Assembly: GCF_049680855.1 (NCBI RefSeq)
Contig: NZ_JBMPGS010000001.1
Coordinates: 434,001-498,000 of the forward strand
DNA from: Salinimicrobium sp049680855
GTDB lineage: Bacteria; Bacteroidota; Bacteroidia; Flavobacteriales; Flavobacteriaceae
Length of the DNA: 64,000 bases
Direction of reading: 5' to 3'
This document shows, in pieces, positions 26,237 to 34,682 of the stretch. Made by a program: the position numbers and the translations under genes. Each line of letters opens with the position of its first letter. Position 1 is the stretch's first letter. Below the pieces are notes generated by a model that saw only the letters and a program-made list of their open reading frames with translations, ran no database searches and was not told the origin of the DNA.

Positions 26237-26648
26237 TTTTTATTCAGAAAATCAATTCGAGCTTAGCGATGAAAAGCGGTTTTCAGATTGGTTAAAAAAT
26301 GTAATTCTTTCAGAAGAAAAGAAGACGGGTGAGATAAGTTTTATTTTTTGTGATGATGATTATCTTCTCGAAATAAATCAAAAATATCTCAATCACGATA
26401 CGTATACAGATATTATAACTTTTGATAATTGCATAGGAAATATACTTCAGGGAGATATTTTCATCAGCACTGAAAGAATTGCCGAAAATGCTGAAACTTA
26501 CATGGTAGATTTTGAGGAAGAATTAAAGAGAGTGATGGCCCATGGAATTCTTCACCTTGCAGGATTTGCTGATAAAACAGAGGACGAGAAAGCTGAAATG
26601 CGGCGTAAAGAAGAGGAAAAAATGAAAATGTTCCACGTGGAACAATAG
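26217..26648 (+). CDS. ybeY: rRNA maturation endonuclease YbeY
   Basis: A 143-residue protein with the zinc motif in HGILHLAGFADKTEDE near residues 109-124. The third ligand position, usually His in GxDH, is occupied differently (ADKT), as is common in this phylum. YbeY is needed for 16S rRNA 3'-end processing and ribosome quality control. No in-frame ATG precedes the conserved INFYSENQFEL, so the TTG at 26217 is the best start; it has AAAGGAG five bases upstream. The last six codons (MFHVEQ) are formed by a parS-like palindrome. Confidence 0.92.
   Translation: MNEETINFYSENQFELSDEKRFSDWLKNVILSEEKKTGEISFIFCDDDYLLEINQKYLNHDTYTDIITFDNCIGNILQGDIFISTERIAENAETYMVDFEEELKRVMAHGILHLAGFADKTEDEKAEMRRKEEEKMKMFHVEQ
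26629..26644. promoter_or_regulatory. parS-like site 1
   Basis: TGTTCCACGTGGAACA is a perfect 16-bp palindrome. It matches the ParB-binding parS consensus TGTTTCACGTGAAACA with a symmetric T-to-C/A-to-G change, a form known from Pseudomonas parS sites. It lies inside the 3' end of ybeY, 16 bp before mnmG. Confidence 0.7.
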
Positions 26649-26659
26649 AAGGAAAATTT

Positions 26660-28531
26660 ATGTTTGATAAAGAATATGATGTTATTGTAGTAGGAGGAGG
26701 GCACGCAGGAAGCGAGGCCGCAGCCGCAGCCGCCAATGTTGGTTGCAGTACCTTATTGATTACAATGAACCTCCAGAATATTGCACAGATGAGTTGTAAT
26801 CCTGCTATGGGAGGAATTGCAAAAGGGCAAATCGTGCGGGAAATTGATGCGTTGGGCGGCTATAGCGGATTGGTAAGCGATACCAGTGCGATCCAGTTTA
26901 AGATGCTTAATAAATCTAAGGGACCTGCTATGTGGAGTCCAAGGGTGCAAAGCGACCGAATGATGTTTGCAGAACATTGGCGATTGCGCCTTGAAGCAAC
27001 AAAGAATCTTGATTTTTATCAGGAAATGGTTTCCGGTTTGCTTATAGAAAATGGAAAAATAGTTGGAGTAAAAACTTCTTTGGGAATAGAAGTAAAAGCC
27101 AAATCTGTTGTGCTTACAAATGGAACTTTTCTTAACGGATTAATCCATATTGGGGACAAGCAAATGGGTGGAGGAAGATCTGGGGAAAGAGCTTCAAAAG
27201 GTATAACCGAGGATCTTGTTCAAATAGGTTTTGAAGCCGGAAGAATGAAAACCGGAACGCCACCAAGGGTAGATGGAAGGTCTTTAGATTATACTAAAAT
27301 GACCGAACAACCGGGAGATGACATTCCGGCAAAATTTTCTTACCTGGATGAAACTACGCCTCTTAAAAAACAACGTTCCTGCTGGATGACATATACGTCA
27401 CCAGAAGTGCATAATCTGCTAAAGGAAGGTTTTGATCGTTCACCTATGTTCAACGGAAGAATTAAGAGTATTGGCCCAAGATATTGTCCTTCTATTGAAG
27501 ATAAAATCAATCGGTTTGCAGATAAAGACAGGCACCAATTATTCATAGAGCCTGAGGGCTGGAATACGGTAGAAATGTATGTGAATGGATTCTCTACCTC
27601 ACTTCCGGAAGATGTTCAGTTTAAAGCTTTACGTTCTGTTGCCGGGTTTGAAAATGTCAAATTTTTCAGACCGGGTTATGCGATAGAATATGATTATTTT
27701 CCGCCAACGCAGTTAAAACATACACTCGAGACAAAATTGGTAGATGGTCTATATTTCGCGGGACAAATTAACGGTACCACAGGTTATGAGGAAGCTGCTT
27801 CTCAAGGTTTGATGGCGGGTATAAATGCCGCTTTAAAAGTACAGGAGAAGGAGGAGTTTATTCTCAAAAGAGATGAGGCTTATATAGGTGTTCTAATAGA
27901 TGATCTTATCACAAAAGGTACCGAAGAGCCTTACAGGATGTTCACGTCTCGTGCAGAATACAGAACACTTTTACGACAGGATAATGCAGATTTCAGGTTG
28001 ACTGAAAAATCTTATAAATTAGGATTGGCTTCTGAAGAGCGCATGAGAAGAATGGAGGAGAAGAAAGAAAAATCCTTTTCTTTCGTTCAATTTTTGAAAG
28101 ATACAAGCGTTGCACCTGAAGAAGCAAATGCAGTTTTAGAAACAAAAAATTCTGCTTTGGTCAAACAAAGCGATAAGATCTTCAAGATATTTTCCCGTCC
28201 CAATATCACTATGGATGATGTGAGAAACTTCAGTGGGGTAAATGATTTTATAGTGGATAATAATCTTTCTGAAGAAGAACTCGAGCAGACAGAGATCCAG
28301 GTAAAATATTCGGGATATATTGAAAAGGAGAAAAACAATGCCGATAAATTAAACCGCCTGGAGGATATAAAAATTCCTTCGGAATTTGATTATTCAAGAA
28401 TCAAATCTATGTCTTTTGAAGCGAGGGAAAAACTGAAAAAAGTGAAACCAACATCAGTTTCCCAAGCCTCACGAATTAGCGGAGTGAGTCCGAATGATAT
28501 TTCAGTTTTACTCGTTTACATGGGGAGATAA
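26660..28531 (+). CDS. mnmG: tRNA uridine-5-carboxymethylaminomethyl modification enzyme
   Basis: A 623-residue FAD protein. The N-terminal dinucleotide-binding motif is VVGGGHAGSEAA, followed by the GidA signatures SCNPAMGGIAKG and, further on, GTPPRVDG and INGTTGYEEAA. The C-terminal helical domain is complete. With MnmE it installs the cmnm5 group on the wobble uridine of several tRNAs. No mnmE is in the window. The gene is bracketed by two parS-like palindromes, 1.9 kb apart, and follows ybeY by 11 bp. Confidence 0.97.
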   Translation: MFDKEYDVIVVGGGHAGSEAAAAAANVGCSTLLITMNLQNIAQMSCNPAMGGIAKGQIVREIDALGGYSGLVSDTSAIQFKMLNKSKGPAMWSPRVQSDRMMFAEHWRLRLEATKNLDFYQEMVSGLLIENGKIVGVKTSLGIEVKAKSVVLTNGTFLNGLIHIGDKQMGGGRSGERASKGITEDLVQIGFEAGRMKTGTPPRVDGRSLDYTKMTEQPGDDIPAKFSYLDETTPLKKQRSCWMTYTSPEVHNLLKEGFDRSPMFNGRIKSIGPRYCPSIEDKINRFADKDRHQLFIEPEGWNTVEMYVNGFSTSLPEDVQFKALRSVAGFENVKFFRPGYAIEYDYFPPTQLKHTLETKLVDGLYFAGQINGTTGYEEAASQGLMAGINAALKVQEKEEFILKRDEAYIGVLIDDLITKGTEEPYRMFTSRAEYRTLLRQDNADFRLTEKSYKLGLASEERMRRMEEKKEKSFSFVQFLKDTSVAPEEANAVLETKNSALVKQSDKIFKIFSRPNITMDDVRNFSGVNDFIVDNNLSEEELEQTEIQVKYSGYIEKEKNNADKLNRLEDIKIPSEFDYSRIKSMSFEAREKLKKVKPTSVSQASRISGVSPNDISVLLVYMGR

Positions 28532-28539
28532 TCTCAATA

Positions 28540-28553
28540 GTTCCACGTGGAAC
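28540..28553. promoter_or_regulatory. parS-like site 2
   Basis: GTTCCACGTGGAAC is a perfect 14-bp palindrome (16 bp as AGTTCCACGTGGAACA, with only the outermost pair unmatched). It lies in the gap just after the mnmG stop codon and repeats the core of site 1. Confidence 0.68.
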
Positions 28554-28589
28554 ATCTACTTGAAACATTGTTTGAAAGAACCTTTTTGA

Positions 28590-29444
28590 ATGGCAGTATC
28601 AAATTCAGCAACGAATTACTTTTTAAAATGTAAAGATCATACCGTAAGCGGAAATAAATATGAACTTCGGTATGATCAGGAAAAGGATATGCTTATTACT
28701 TTTCCAAGACCTGAACTTCACGAACTGCCGGAATTTTATAAAAGCGAAAAGTATATTTCCCATACCGATTCCCGTAGATCCCTTTTTGAGAAAACCTATC
28801 AATGGGTGAAGACTTATATGATAGATAAAAAGATCACGTGGATCGAAAAGGAGAAGAAGAGTAGGGGAAGACTTTTAGATATTGGAGCGGGAACAGGTGA
28901 TTTTTTATTTAGGGCTAAGAAAAAAGGTTGGGAAGTGAAAGGAGTGGAACCAAATCTCCAGGCAAGAAATTTAGCAGATAAAAAAGGAATTAATTTAATT
29001 GAAGATTCTTCTTCTCTTGCTTCAGGATCTTTTGACGTTATTACAATGTGGCATGTTTTAGAACATGTTCCGGATCTTAATGAACAAATAGTTGAATTAA
29101 AACGTCTGCTGAAGAAAGATGGTTTGCTGGTGATAGCTGTACCAAATTTTAAAAGTTACGACGCCCGGAAGTACAAAAGCTTTTGGGCAGCTTATGATGT
29201 GCCAAGACACCTTTGGCATTTCTCCAAAAATGCCATTTTGAATATCTTTTCTGAGCATTCATTTAATTTGACTCAAACAAAAGGTTTGCAATTTGATTCT
29301 TTTTATGTTAGCCTTTTGTCTGAAAAATATAAAAATGACTCAGGATTTTCTGTCAATGGAATTTGGACCGGCTTCTTATCAAATTTGAAGGCAGCTCGCA
29401 CGGGAGAGTATTCTTCGCTTGCTTATTTCCTTACAAAAGAGTAG
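28590..29444 (+). CDS. Class I SAM-dependent methyltransferase
   Basis: A 284-residue protein with motif I LLDIGAGTGDFLFRAKKKGW near residue 92, an acidic loop GVEPN, and the motif IV region DVITMWHVLEHVPD, which together define the class I methyltransferase fold. The N-terminal ~60 residues (KCKDHTVSGNKYELRY, DMLITFPRP) resemble methyltransferases that act on polysaccharide or lipid precursors, but the substrate is not determined. It follows mnmG by 58 bp with a parS-like site between. A near-perfect dispersed palindrome is embedded at 29226-29240. Confidence 0.85.
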   Translation: MAVSNSATNYFLKCKDHTVSGNKYELRYDQEKDMLITFPRPELHELPEFYKSEKYISHTDSRRSLFEKTYQWVKTYMIDKKITWIEKEKKSRGRLLDIGAGTGDFLFRAKKKGWEVKGVEPNLQARNLADKKGINLIEDSSSLASGSFDVITMWHVLEHVPDLNEQIVELKRLLKKDGLLVIAVPNFKSYDARKYKSFWAAYDVPRHLWHFSKNAILNIFSEHSFNLTQTKGLQFDSFYVSLLSEKYKNDSGFSVNGIWTGFLSNLKAARTGEYSSLAYFLTKE

Positions 29445-29519
29445 AAAAATGATTTTAAAGGCCATTTCTGCTCATTTTAGTTTCGGAGGTTATATAGAAC
29501 CCTTTATTTTATTAAAAAT

Positions 29520-29543
29520 GCGCTTAAAACGCTTCTTTTGAAG
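29520..29543 (+). repeat. Copy 2 of the 24-bp intergenic repeat
   Basis: It matches 15784-15807 at 21 of 24 positions. The surrounding gap 29445-29678 is AT-rich and also has a degenerate AAAAATG...CATTT pair near 29446-29467; no gene is seen in it. Confidence 0.5.
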
Positions 29544-29644
29544 CTGTTTTCAATAATTTTTAATGATTTTGATTTAAGTTGAAATAGAAATTTGCAATGG
29601 AATCAGAATATAAAAGAATTTCCTCATTTTTGGAATAGCTTTGT

Positions 29645-29652
29645 TACTTTTG
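29645..29652 (+). promoter_or_regulatory. Candidate -7 element for the OmpH-like gene
   Basis: TACTTTTG matches TAnnTTTG. It implies transcription from about 29659 and supports the ATG at 29679 over the ORF's earlier in-frame ATG at 29598 or any start near 29592. Confidence 0.5.
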
Positions 29653-29678
29653 TTCGAAATAGAAAAATTAAAAACAAG

Positions 29679-30191
29679 ATGAAGAAATTATTGTCAATAG
29701 TTTTATTGGGAACTGCATTGATTGGGTGTAACGAACAAAAAACAGCATATGTTGATACCACAACCTTAATTCAGGAATATTCAGAAATGAAAGAGGTAGA
29801 GGCTGAGTTCACTACACGATCTGATGAAATGAAGAGACAGTTTGATTCTGTCGCACGTGGTTTCCAACAGGAAGTACAGGCTTACCAACAGGAAATGGAT
29901 AATATGAGCCAAACGCAAAGACAGGAAACTGAAAGCCGACTTATGCAAACGCAGCAGAGGTTACAACAACAGCAACAGCAAATGGGTGGTGCCTTAAGAG
30001 AGGAAAGCGATGCAGTGATCGATTCTATTGTGACTAAGGTGAAGGATTATGTGAAGGAATATGGCGAGGAGAATGATTATACTTACATCTTTGGTTCTAA
30101 CGAATCTGCCAACATAATGTATGCGGAAGAAGGACTGGATATTACAGATGAAATTCTTGAGAAACTGAATTCCGAATACGAAGGAAACTAA
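29679..30191 (+). CDS. OmpH/Skp-like periplasmic lipoprotein
   Basis: A 170-residue protein from the ATG at 29679. It begins with a lipoprotein signal (LLGTALIGC, Cys17), then YVDTTTLIQEYSEMKEVEAE, which resembles the start of the Skp/OmpH fold. A long Gln/Glu-rich coiled coil (residues ~45-110, with a run of glutamines) follows, and the C-terminus ends in an alpha/beta segment (YTYIFGSNE). Skp-type proteins chaperone outer-membrane proteins in the periplasm; the lipid anchor makes this a membrane-bound variant. It has its own promoter and a terminator. Confidence 0.8.
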   Translation: MKKLLSIVLLGTALIGCNEQKTAYVDTTTLIQEYSEMKEVEAEFTTRSDEMKRQFDSVARGFQQEVQAYQQEMDNMSQTQRQETESRLMQTQQRLQQQQQQMGGALREESDAVIDSIVTKVKDYVKEYGEENDYTYIFGSNESANIMYAEEGLDITDEILEKLNSEYEGN

Positions 30192-30211
30192 GGTTGTCAA
30201 AATAACATTCC

Positions 30212-30240
30212 AAAAAGGGGCTGAAAAGCCCCTTTTTTAT
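30212..30240. terminator. Bidirectional terminator between the OmpH-like and DoxX genes
   Basis: An 11-bp perfect stem (AAAAAGGGGCT / AGCCCCTTTTT) with a four-base loop and flanking A and T runs. The T-run overlaps the last codons of the convergent DoxX gene. Confidence 0.9.
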
Positions 30241-30635
30241 GCGGTAAAAAGAAAAATTCCGAAGATGACTACCATGAAATATCCTGTAATTGTGAAAGCG
30301 CCTGCATAGTCTTTAGCGATTCTCTGACCAAAGAGAAGCATCAAAAGAGTAATCGCTGCAAGTACAGCCGCTGTTAATCCGGTTTCAGGATTATTATTGG
30401 CAACCAGGGAATAAATTCCCGCCAGGGCGTATAAACCGGTAATGATTTCCATAATCATGATGATGCCAACCATAAGAGGAACAAATCCTTTTAAAAATGT
30501 CTCTCCGAAATGCCCTTTTAGCCACCCCAGGTTTCCTTTCCAGTCGAAAAGCTTGTCCAGCCCCGATTGTAAGAATACAATTAAAATGAAAATAAGGATT
30601 AATAACTCCGGAAGATTATCTGTGATATTGTTCAT
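30237..30635 (-). CDS. DoxX-family membrane protein
   Basis: A 132-residue protein with four hydrophobic segments and the DoxX-like phrase FLQSGLDKLFDWKGNLGWLK near residue 20. Members of this family are small inner-membrane proteins found in redox or stress settings; the exact role is unclear. It starts 1 bp after the holB stop on the minus strand, so the two share a transcript. Confidence 0.8.
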   Translation of the reverse strand: MNNITDNLPELLILIFILIVFLQSGLDKLFDWKGNLGWLKGHFGETFLKGFVPLMVGIIMIMEIITGLYALAGIYSLVANNNPETGLTAAVLAAITLLMLLFGQRIAKDYAGAFTITGYFMVVIFGIFLFTA

Positions 30636-30636
30636 T

Positions 30637-31791
30637 TTATGAAGCTTTTTTATGAATGAGTCTGGTTAATTTTATAGAAAGATCGGTTAGGATTATCTTG
30701 GCGTTTCCATTTCTCTCAATGTGATAAATTGCATCCTGAAGTTCCTGCGTTATGGTCATAATATTATTACCATGAATAAAGGGAGAGAATTTCTTAAGAG
30801 TAAAACCCTTCGTTTGTGGTTCCATAAAAACGAGGCCGTCGGCTTTGTAGTTCTGCAATAAAGCCTGCCTGAAAAAATCCATACAGAACAAAAGAAATTT
30901 CTTCTGTGTTTCCCTTCCTGTGGCAGCAATGGTTTCGCTCCATGCAATAAGATCACGAATGGCCGTTTTGTTTCCTTTTGCTTTAAATGCGCTCCTCACC
31001 CAGGTTACAAACCATTCCTCAAACTGCTCATCGCCTTCGTTGCTATGCAAAATATGAAGTGCCTTAGTAAAGCTGCCATTGGCACGGTGTGCAATCTTCA
31101 TTGCAGTACTTTCCTCACATTTCTGGTTATTCATTAATCCTTCGGCAATAACCTGCTCATTCAGCGGAGGGAAATGAAGCACCTGGCATCGGGATCTTAT
31201 TGTTTGGATGATGCTCTCTTCCTCTTCAGAAATGAGAAGAAACATCGTATTGTTTGGTGGTTCTTCGATAAGTTTTAGCAGCTTATTGGCACAGGCGGTA
31301 TTCATCTTGTCTGCCATCCATATGATCATGACCTTAAAACCACCTTCGTAGGATTTTAGCGCAAGAGATTTCACAATTTCCTGGGCTTCATCGACTCCAA
31401 TTTGTCCTTGTTTATTTTCTATCCCAATGCTTTGATACCAGTCGAATAAACTTCCATAAGGATTTTTAGAAATAAATCTCCTCCAGTCCTCCAGGAAGAA
31501 GTTAGAAACAGGATGCTTCTTTACCTTATCATTGGTAGCAACGGGGAAAGCAAAATGAAGATCGGGATGAGAAAGATTATTGAGCTTGATATTACAAGCC
31601 TCATTTCCCATAAGGTTTTCACCGCCGTGATTCTTACATAAAATATATTGCGCATAGGCAATGGCCATTGGCAACGTACCACTCCCTGCCGGCCCCACAA
31701 ATAATTGCGCATGCGGAATGCGGTTCTTATCTGCTGTGGTCGTTAAATGATTCTTTATATGTGGTAATCCTAATACTTCAGAAAATAGCAT
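30637..31791 (-). CDS. holB: DNA polymerase III delta' subunit
   Basis: A 384-residue clamp-loader AAA+ protein from the ATG at 31791 (MLFSEVLGLPHIKNHL); the in-frame TTG at 31797 is unlikely. The P-loop reads GPAGSGTL and lacks the catalytic lysine, in keeping with the inactive nucleotide site of delta'. A segment of Cys residues and SHPDLHFAFP follow, with the sensor region LLKLIEEPPNNTMF and the SRC-type motif IRSRCQVLHFP. It would load the beta clamp with the other clamp-loader subunits. Its -7 element lies right next to the ATG. Confidence 0.9.
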   Translation of the reverse strand: MLFSEVLGLPHIKNHLTTTADKNRIPHAQLFVGPAGSGTLPMAIAYAQYILCKNHGGENLMGNEACNIKLNNLSHPDLHFAFPVATNDKVKKHPVSNFFLEDWRRFISKNPYGSLFDWYQSIGIENKQGQIGVDEAQEIVKSLALKSYEGGFKVMIIWMADKMNTACANKLLKLIEEPPNNTMFLLISEEEESIIQTIRSRCQVLHFPPLNEQVIAEGLMNNQKCEESTAMKIAHRANGSFTKALHILHSNEGDEQFEEWFVTWVRSAFKAKGNKTAIRDLIAWSETIAATGRETQKKFLLFCMDFFRQALLQNYKADGLVFMEPQTKGFTLKKFSPFIHGNNIMTITQELQDAIYHIERNGNAKIILTDLSIKLTRLIHKKAS

Positions 31792-31794
31792 AAG

Positions 31795-31802
31795 CAAAGA
31801 TA
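31795..31802 (-). promoter_or_regulatory. Candidate -7 element for holB, abutting the start codon
   Basis: On the minus strand TATCTTTG matches TAnnTTTG and ends 3 bp before the ATG, implying a leaderless or almost leaderless mRNA. Confidence 0.45.
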
Positions 31803-31837
31803 AAATTTATATACACTTTTATATCTTAGGAGAAATT

Positions 31838-31845
31838 TATCTTTG
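31838..31845 (+). promoter_or_regulatory. Candidate -7 element for pgk
   Basis: TATCTTTG matches TAnnTTTG, with a leader of about 13 nt to the ATG at 31864. It rules against translation from the TTG at 31843, which lies inside it. Confidence 0.55.
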
Positions 31846-31863
31846 TATCCTAAACTAATCACT

Positions 31864-33045
31864 ATGAAAACTGTCAACGACTTTAATTTTAAAAATAAAA
31901 AAGCTTTAATAAGAGTAGATTTTAACGTACCTCTCAACGAAGACCTGGAAGTAGGTGATACCAGCCGTATTGAGGCTGCAAAACCAACGGTACTTAAGAT
32001 ACTGGAAGATGGTGGTAGTGCCATTTTAATGTCTCACCTTGGAAGACCTGAAGGAAAGGAACAAAGATATTCCCTGGAGCACATTGTAAAGAAAGCGTCT
32101 GAAATTCTTGGTGTCCAAATAAAATTTGTTTCAGATTCTGTAGGGACTCAAGTAAAAGAAGCTGCCAAAAACCTTCAGCCTGGCGAAGTACTTATGCTGG
32201 AGAACCTGAGATTCCATCCTGAAGAAAAGAAAGGAAATGATGATTTCGCGAAAGAACTGGCTTCTCTAGGTGATATCTATGTGAATGATGCTTTTGGAAC
32301 TGCACACCGTGCGCACGCTTCTACCACTATTGTTGCAAAACATTTTCAAGACAAATGCTTCGGATTATTATTGGCGAAAGAAATTGAAAGTCTTGAAAAA
32401 GTGCTTGGTAATTCAGAAAAACCCGTTACAGCAGTGTTAGGTGGAGCCAAGGTCTCAACGAAGATTACAGTTATTGAAAATATACTTGATAAAATAGATC
32501 ACCTTATCATTGGAGGTGGAATGACCTATACGTTTGTTAAAGCGAAAGGTGGTAAGATTGGAAATTCCCTGGTGGAAGAAGACAAGCAGGATCTTGCTTT
32601 AAAAATCCTGAAGTTAGCAGAAGAAAAGGGAGTGCAGGTTCATTTACCTGTAGATTCGGTAATCGCCGACAGCTTCTCTGAAATGGCAGATACCAACGTT
32701 GTTTCAGTAAAAGAAATTCCTGATGGCTGGATGGGTCTGGATATAGGTCCTGAAACTATTAATCAATTTGGAAGTGTAATTAAGGATTCGAAAACCATCT
32801 TATGGAACGGACCTGTAGGCGTTTTTGAAATGGACACTTTTGCCAAGGGGACAATTGCTTTAGGAGAACAAATTGCTGCGGCCACCCGTGATGGTGCATT
32901 TTCTCTGGTAGGTGGAGGAGACTCTGTTGCTGCTGTAAAAAAGTTTGGGTTTGAGGACAAAGTGAGTTACGTTTCTACTGGAGGCGGTGCTATGCTGGAG
33001 ATGCTCGAGGGAAAAAGTTTGCCTGGAATTGAAGCCATTAAATAA
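31864..33045 (+). CDS. pgk: Phosphoglycerate kinase
   Basis: A 393-residue protein with the PGK signatures RVDFNVPLNEDLEVGDTSRI near residue 19 and SHLGRPEG near residue 60, and the C-terminal nucleotide-binding region GPVGVFEMD and GGGDSVAAV. It transfers the acyl phosphate of 1,3-bisphosphoglycerate to ADP in glycolysis, or the reverse in gluconeogenesis. It is expressed from its own -7 element and closed by a terminator-like hairpin. Confidence 0.97.
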   Translation: MKTVNDFNFKNKKALIRVDFNVPLNEDLEVGDTSRIEAAKPTVLKILEDGGSAILMSHLGRPEGKEQRYSLEHIVKKASEILGVQIKFVSDSVGTQVKEAAKNLQPGEVLMLENLRFHPEEKKGNDDFAKELASLGDIYVNDAFGTAHRAHASTTIVAKHFQDKCFGLLLAKEIESLEKVLGNSEKPVTAVLGGAKVSTKITVIENILDKIDHLIIGGGMTYTFVKAKGGKIGNSLVEEDKQDLALKILKLAEEKGVQVHLPVDSVIADSFSEMADTNVVSVKEIPDGWMGLDIGPETINQFGSVIKDSKTILWNGPVGVFEMDTFAKGTIALGEQIAAATRDGAFSLVGGGDSVAAVKKFGFEDKVSYVSTGGGAMLEMLEGKSLPGIEAIK

Positions 33046-33050
33046 ACAGG

Positions 33051-33087
33051 TACGGTAATTGATACAATTGCCGTAAGAACTTTTTTT
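33051..33087 (+). terminator. Terminator between pgk and the lytic transglycosylase gene
   Basis: TACGGTAATTG pairs with CAATTGCCGTA (one wobble) around a three-base loop, followed by AGAAC and seven T. The T-run ends at the base before the next ATG, so it may act as an attenuator for that gene. Confidence 0.7.
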
Positions 33088-34662
33088 ATGATGAAGAAAA
33101 TACTGCCATACATAGTTCTTCTGCTTTCCGCGGGTGCATTCTCACAGGAAAAAACTCCTGAAGAATACAAAACTTCTGAAGAGGCCAAGGTAGATCAAAC
33201 GAGTATTGACAGCCTTATAGAAATGCACAAAAAGCTTTTTTCTCTGAAGAATGCCACCGATGTAGATTTTGCCAACCATGTATCTTTTGAAGTGCTTCGA
33301 GACTCTGTGGTTGCGAATCTTATCGATCATCCGGGTGCTGCGCAAATGGATTCGGTATGGCAAAAAGAGCTTTTATCATCAAGTTTATATCATGATTTTC
33401 AGAATGATCTTTTAAATCAGGAATATAACGAAGAAGTAGATAGAAGTCTGCATACAGATACCCTCAAAATGCGGCTTGAGGAATTGGATGCGAAAACACC
33501 GTTTAAAGTAACTTATCATCCTTTACTTGAGAATATTATTCATTCTTATTTAAGAAGAAATAAGAAATCCATGGAAGATTTAATGGCCATAAGTGGTTAT
33601 TATTTTCCCATTTTTGAACAGCAACTGGACAGGTATAATATTCCTTTAGAGATTAAATACCTGGCCATTGTAGAGTCTACATTAAATCCGAGGGCACGTT
33701 CAAGAGTGGGCGCTACAGGATTATGGCAGTTTATGTATGCTACTGGAAAAATGCATGGGCTGGATGTTACTTCTTATGTGGATGAAAGAATGGATCCGGT
33801 AAAATCATCAGAGGCTGCAGCACAGTATCTCTCGACACTGTACCGGGTTTTTGAGGATTGGGACCTTGTGCTGGCTTCCTACAATTCAGGACCGGGAAAT
33901 GTTTCCAAAGCCATTCGTAGAAGTGGTGGTTCAAAGGATTATTGGGAATTACGGCCTTATTTACCACGGGAAACAGCCGGATATGTTCCTGCTTTCATAG
34001 CCACTATGTACTTGTTTGAATATGCCGAGGAACATGGATTTCAGCCACCCATGCCCATTACGACCTATTTTGAAACCGATACCATTCGTACGCAAAGAAA
34101 ATTATCTTTCGACCAGATTGCTGAAGTAACAGGTGTAGAAAAGCCAATGCTGCAGTTTTTAAACCCAAGTTATAAGCTGGATATAATTCCTAACATTCCT
34201 GAACAAAAATATACCCTGAGACTTCCTCGCGACAAAGCTGGTTTGTTTGTGAACAACGAAGAGATCATTTACGGTTATACACAGGCACAAATTGCCGAAG
34301 AAAAAAAAGGAATTGAAGAGGCGCAGGAAGAAAGCAGGATTACATACAGGGTGAGAAAAGGTGATTTTCTCGGAAAAATTGCCGAGAGATATGGAGTGGG
34401 TGTCAGCAGTATTAAGGAATGGAACGGTTTAAGGAGCAATAGCCTTAGGATTGGCCAGCGGCTGGTAATATATACGCAAAATGCCAGTGCTACAGCTTCT
34501 AAGTCAAATAACCCGAAGATGTATACGGTAAAAAGAGGGGATTCCTTGTGGAGTATTTCCAAAAAGTTCCCTGGTGTCACCGTTCAACAACTTAAATCTC
34601 TGAACAACATGAACGGTAGCCGATTAAAACCGGGCATGAAAATTAAACTTTCTGAAGGTTAG
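33088..34662 (+). CDS. Membrane-bound lytic murein transglycosylase with two LysM domains (MltD-like)
   Basis: A 524-residue protein with a signal peptide (ILPYIVLLLSAGAFSQ). An SLT domain has the catalytic Glu in AIVESTLNPRARS and the motif ATGLWQFM near residue 210. Two LysM domains lie at the C-terminus (TYRVRKGDFLGKIAERYGV near 420, MYTVKRGDSLWSISKKFPGV near 477). It cleaves peptidoglycan glycan strands in the periplasm to 1,6-anhydro products. The ATG at 33088 or the one at 33091 can serve as start. It follows the pgk hairpin directly and is followed by a lipoprotein gene after 20 bp. Confidence 0.93.
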   Translation: MMKKILPYIVLLLSAGAFSQEKTPEEYKTSEEAKVDQTSIDSLIEMHKKLFSLKNATDVDFANHVSFEVLRDSVVANLIDHPGAAQMDSVWQKELLSSSLYHDFQNDLLNQEYNEEVDRSLHTDTLKMRLEELDAKTPFKVTYHPLLENIIHSYLRRNKKSMEDLMAISGYYFPIFEQQLDRYNIPLEIKYLAIVESTLNPRARSRVGATGLWQFMYATGKMHGLDVTSYVDERMDPVKSSEAAAQYLSTLYRVFEDWDLVLASYNSGPGNVSKAIRRSGGSKDYWELRPYLPRETAGYVPAFIATMYLFEYAEEHGFQPPMPITTYFETDTIRTQRKLSFDQIAEVTGVEKPMLQFLNPSYKLDIIPNIPEQKYTLRLPRDKAGLFVNNEEIIYGYTQAQIAEEKKGIEEAQEESRITYRVRKGDFLGKIAERYGVGVSSIKEWNGLRSNSLRIGQRLVIYTQNASATASKSNNPKMYTVKRGDSLWSISKKFPGVTVQQLKSLNNMNGSRLKPGMKIKLSEG

Positions 34663-34682
34663 GCCTTTAAAAACCACTTATT

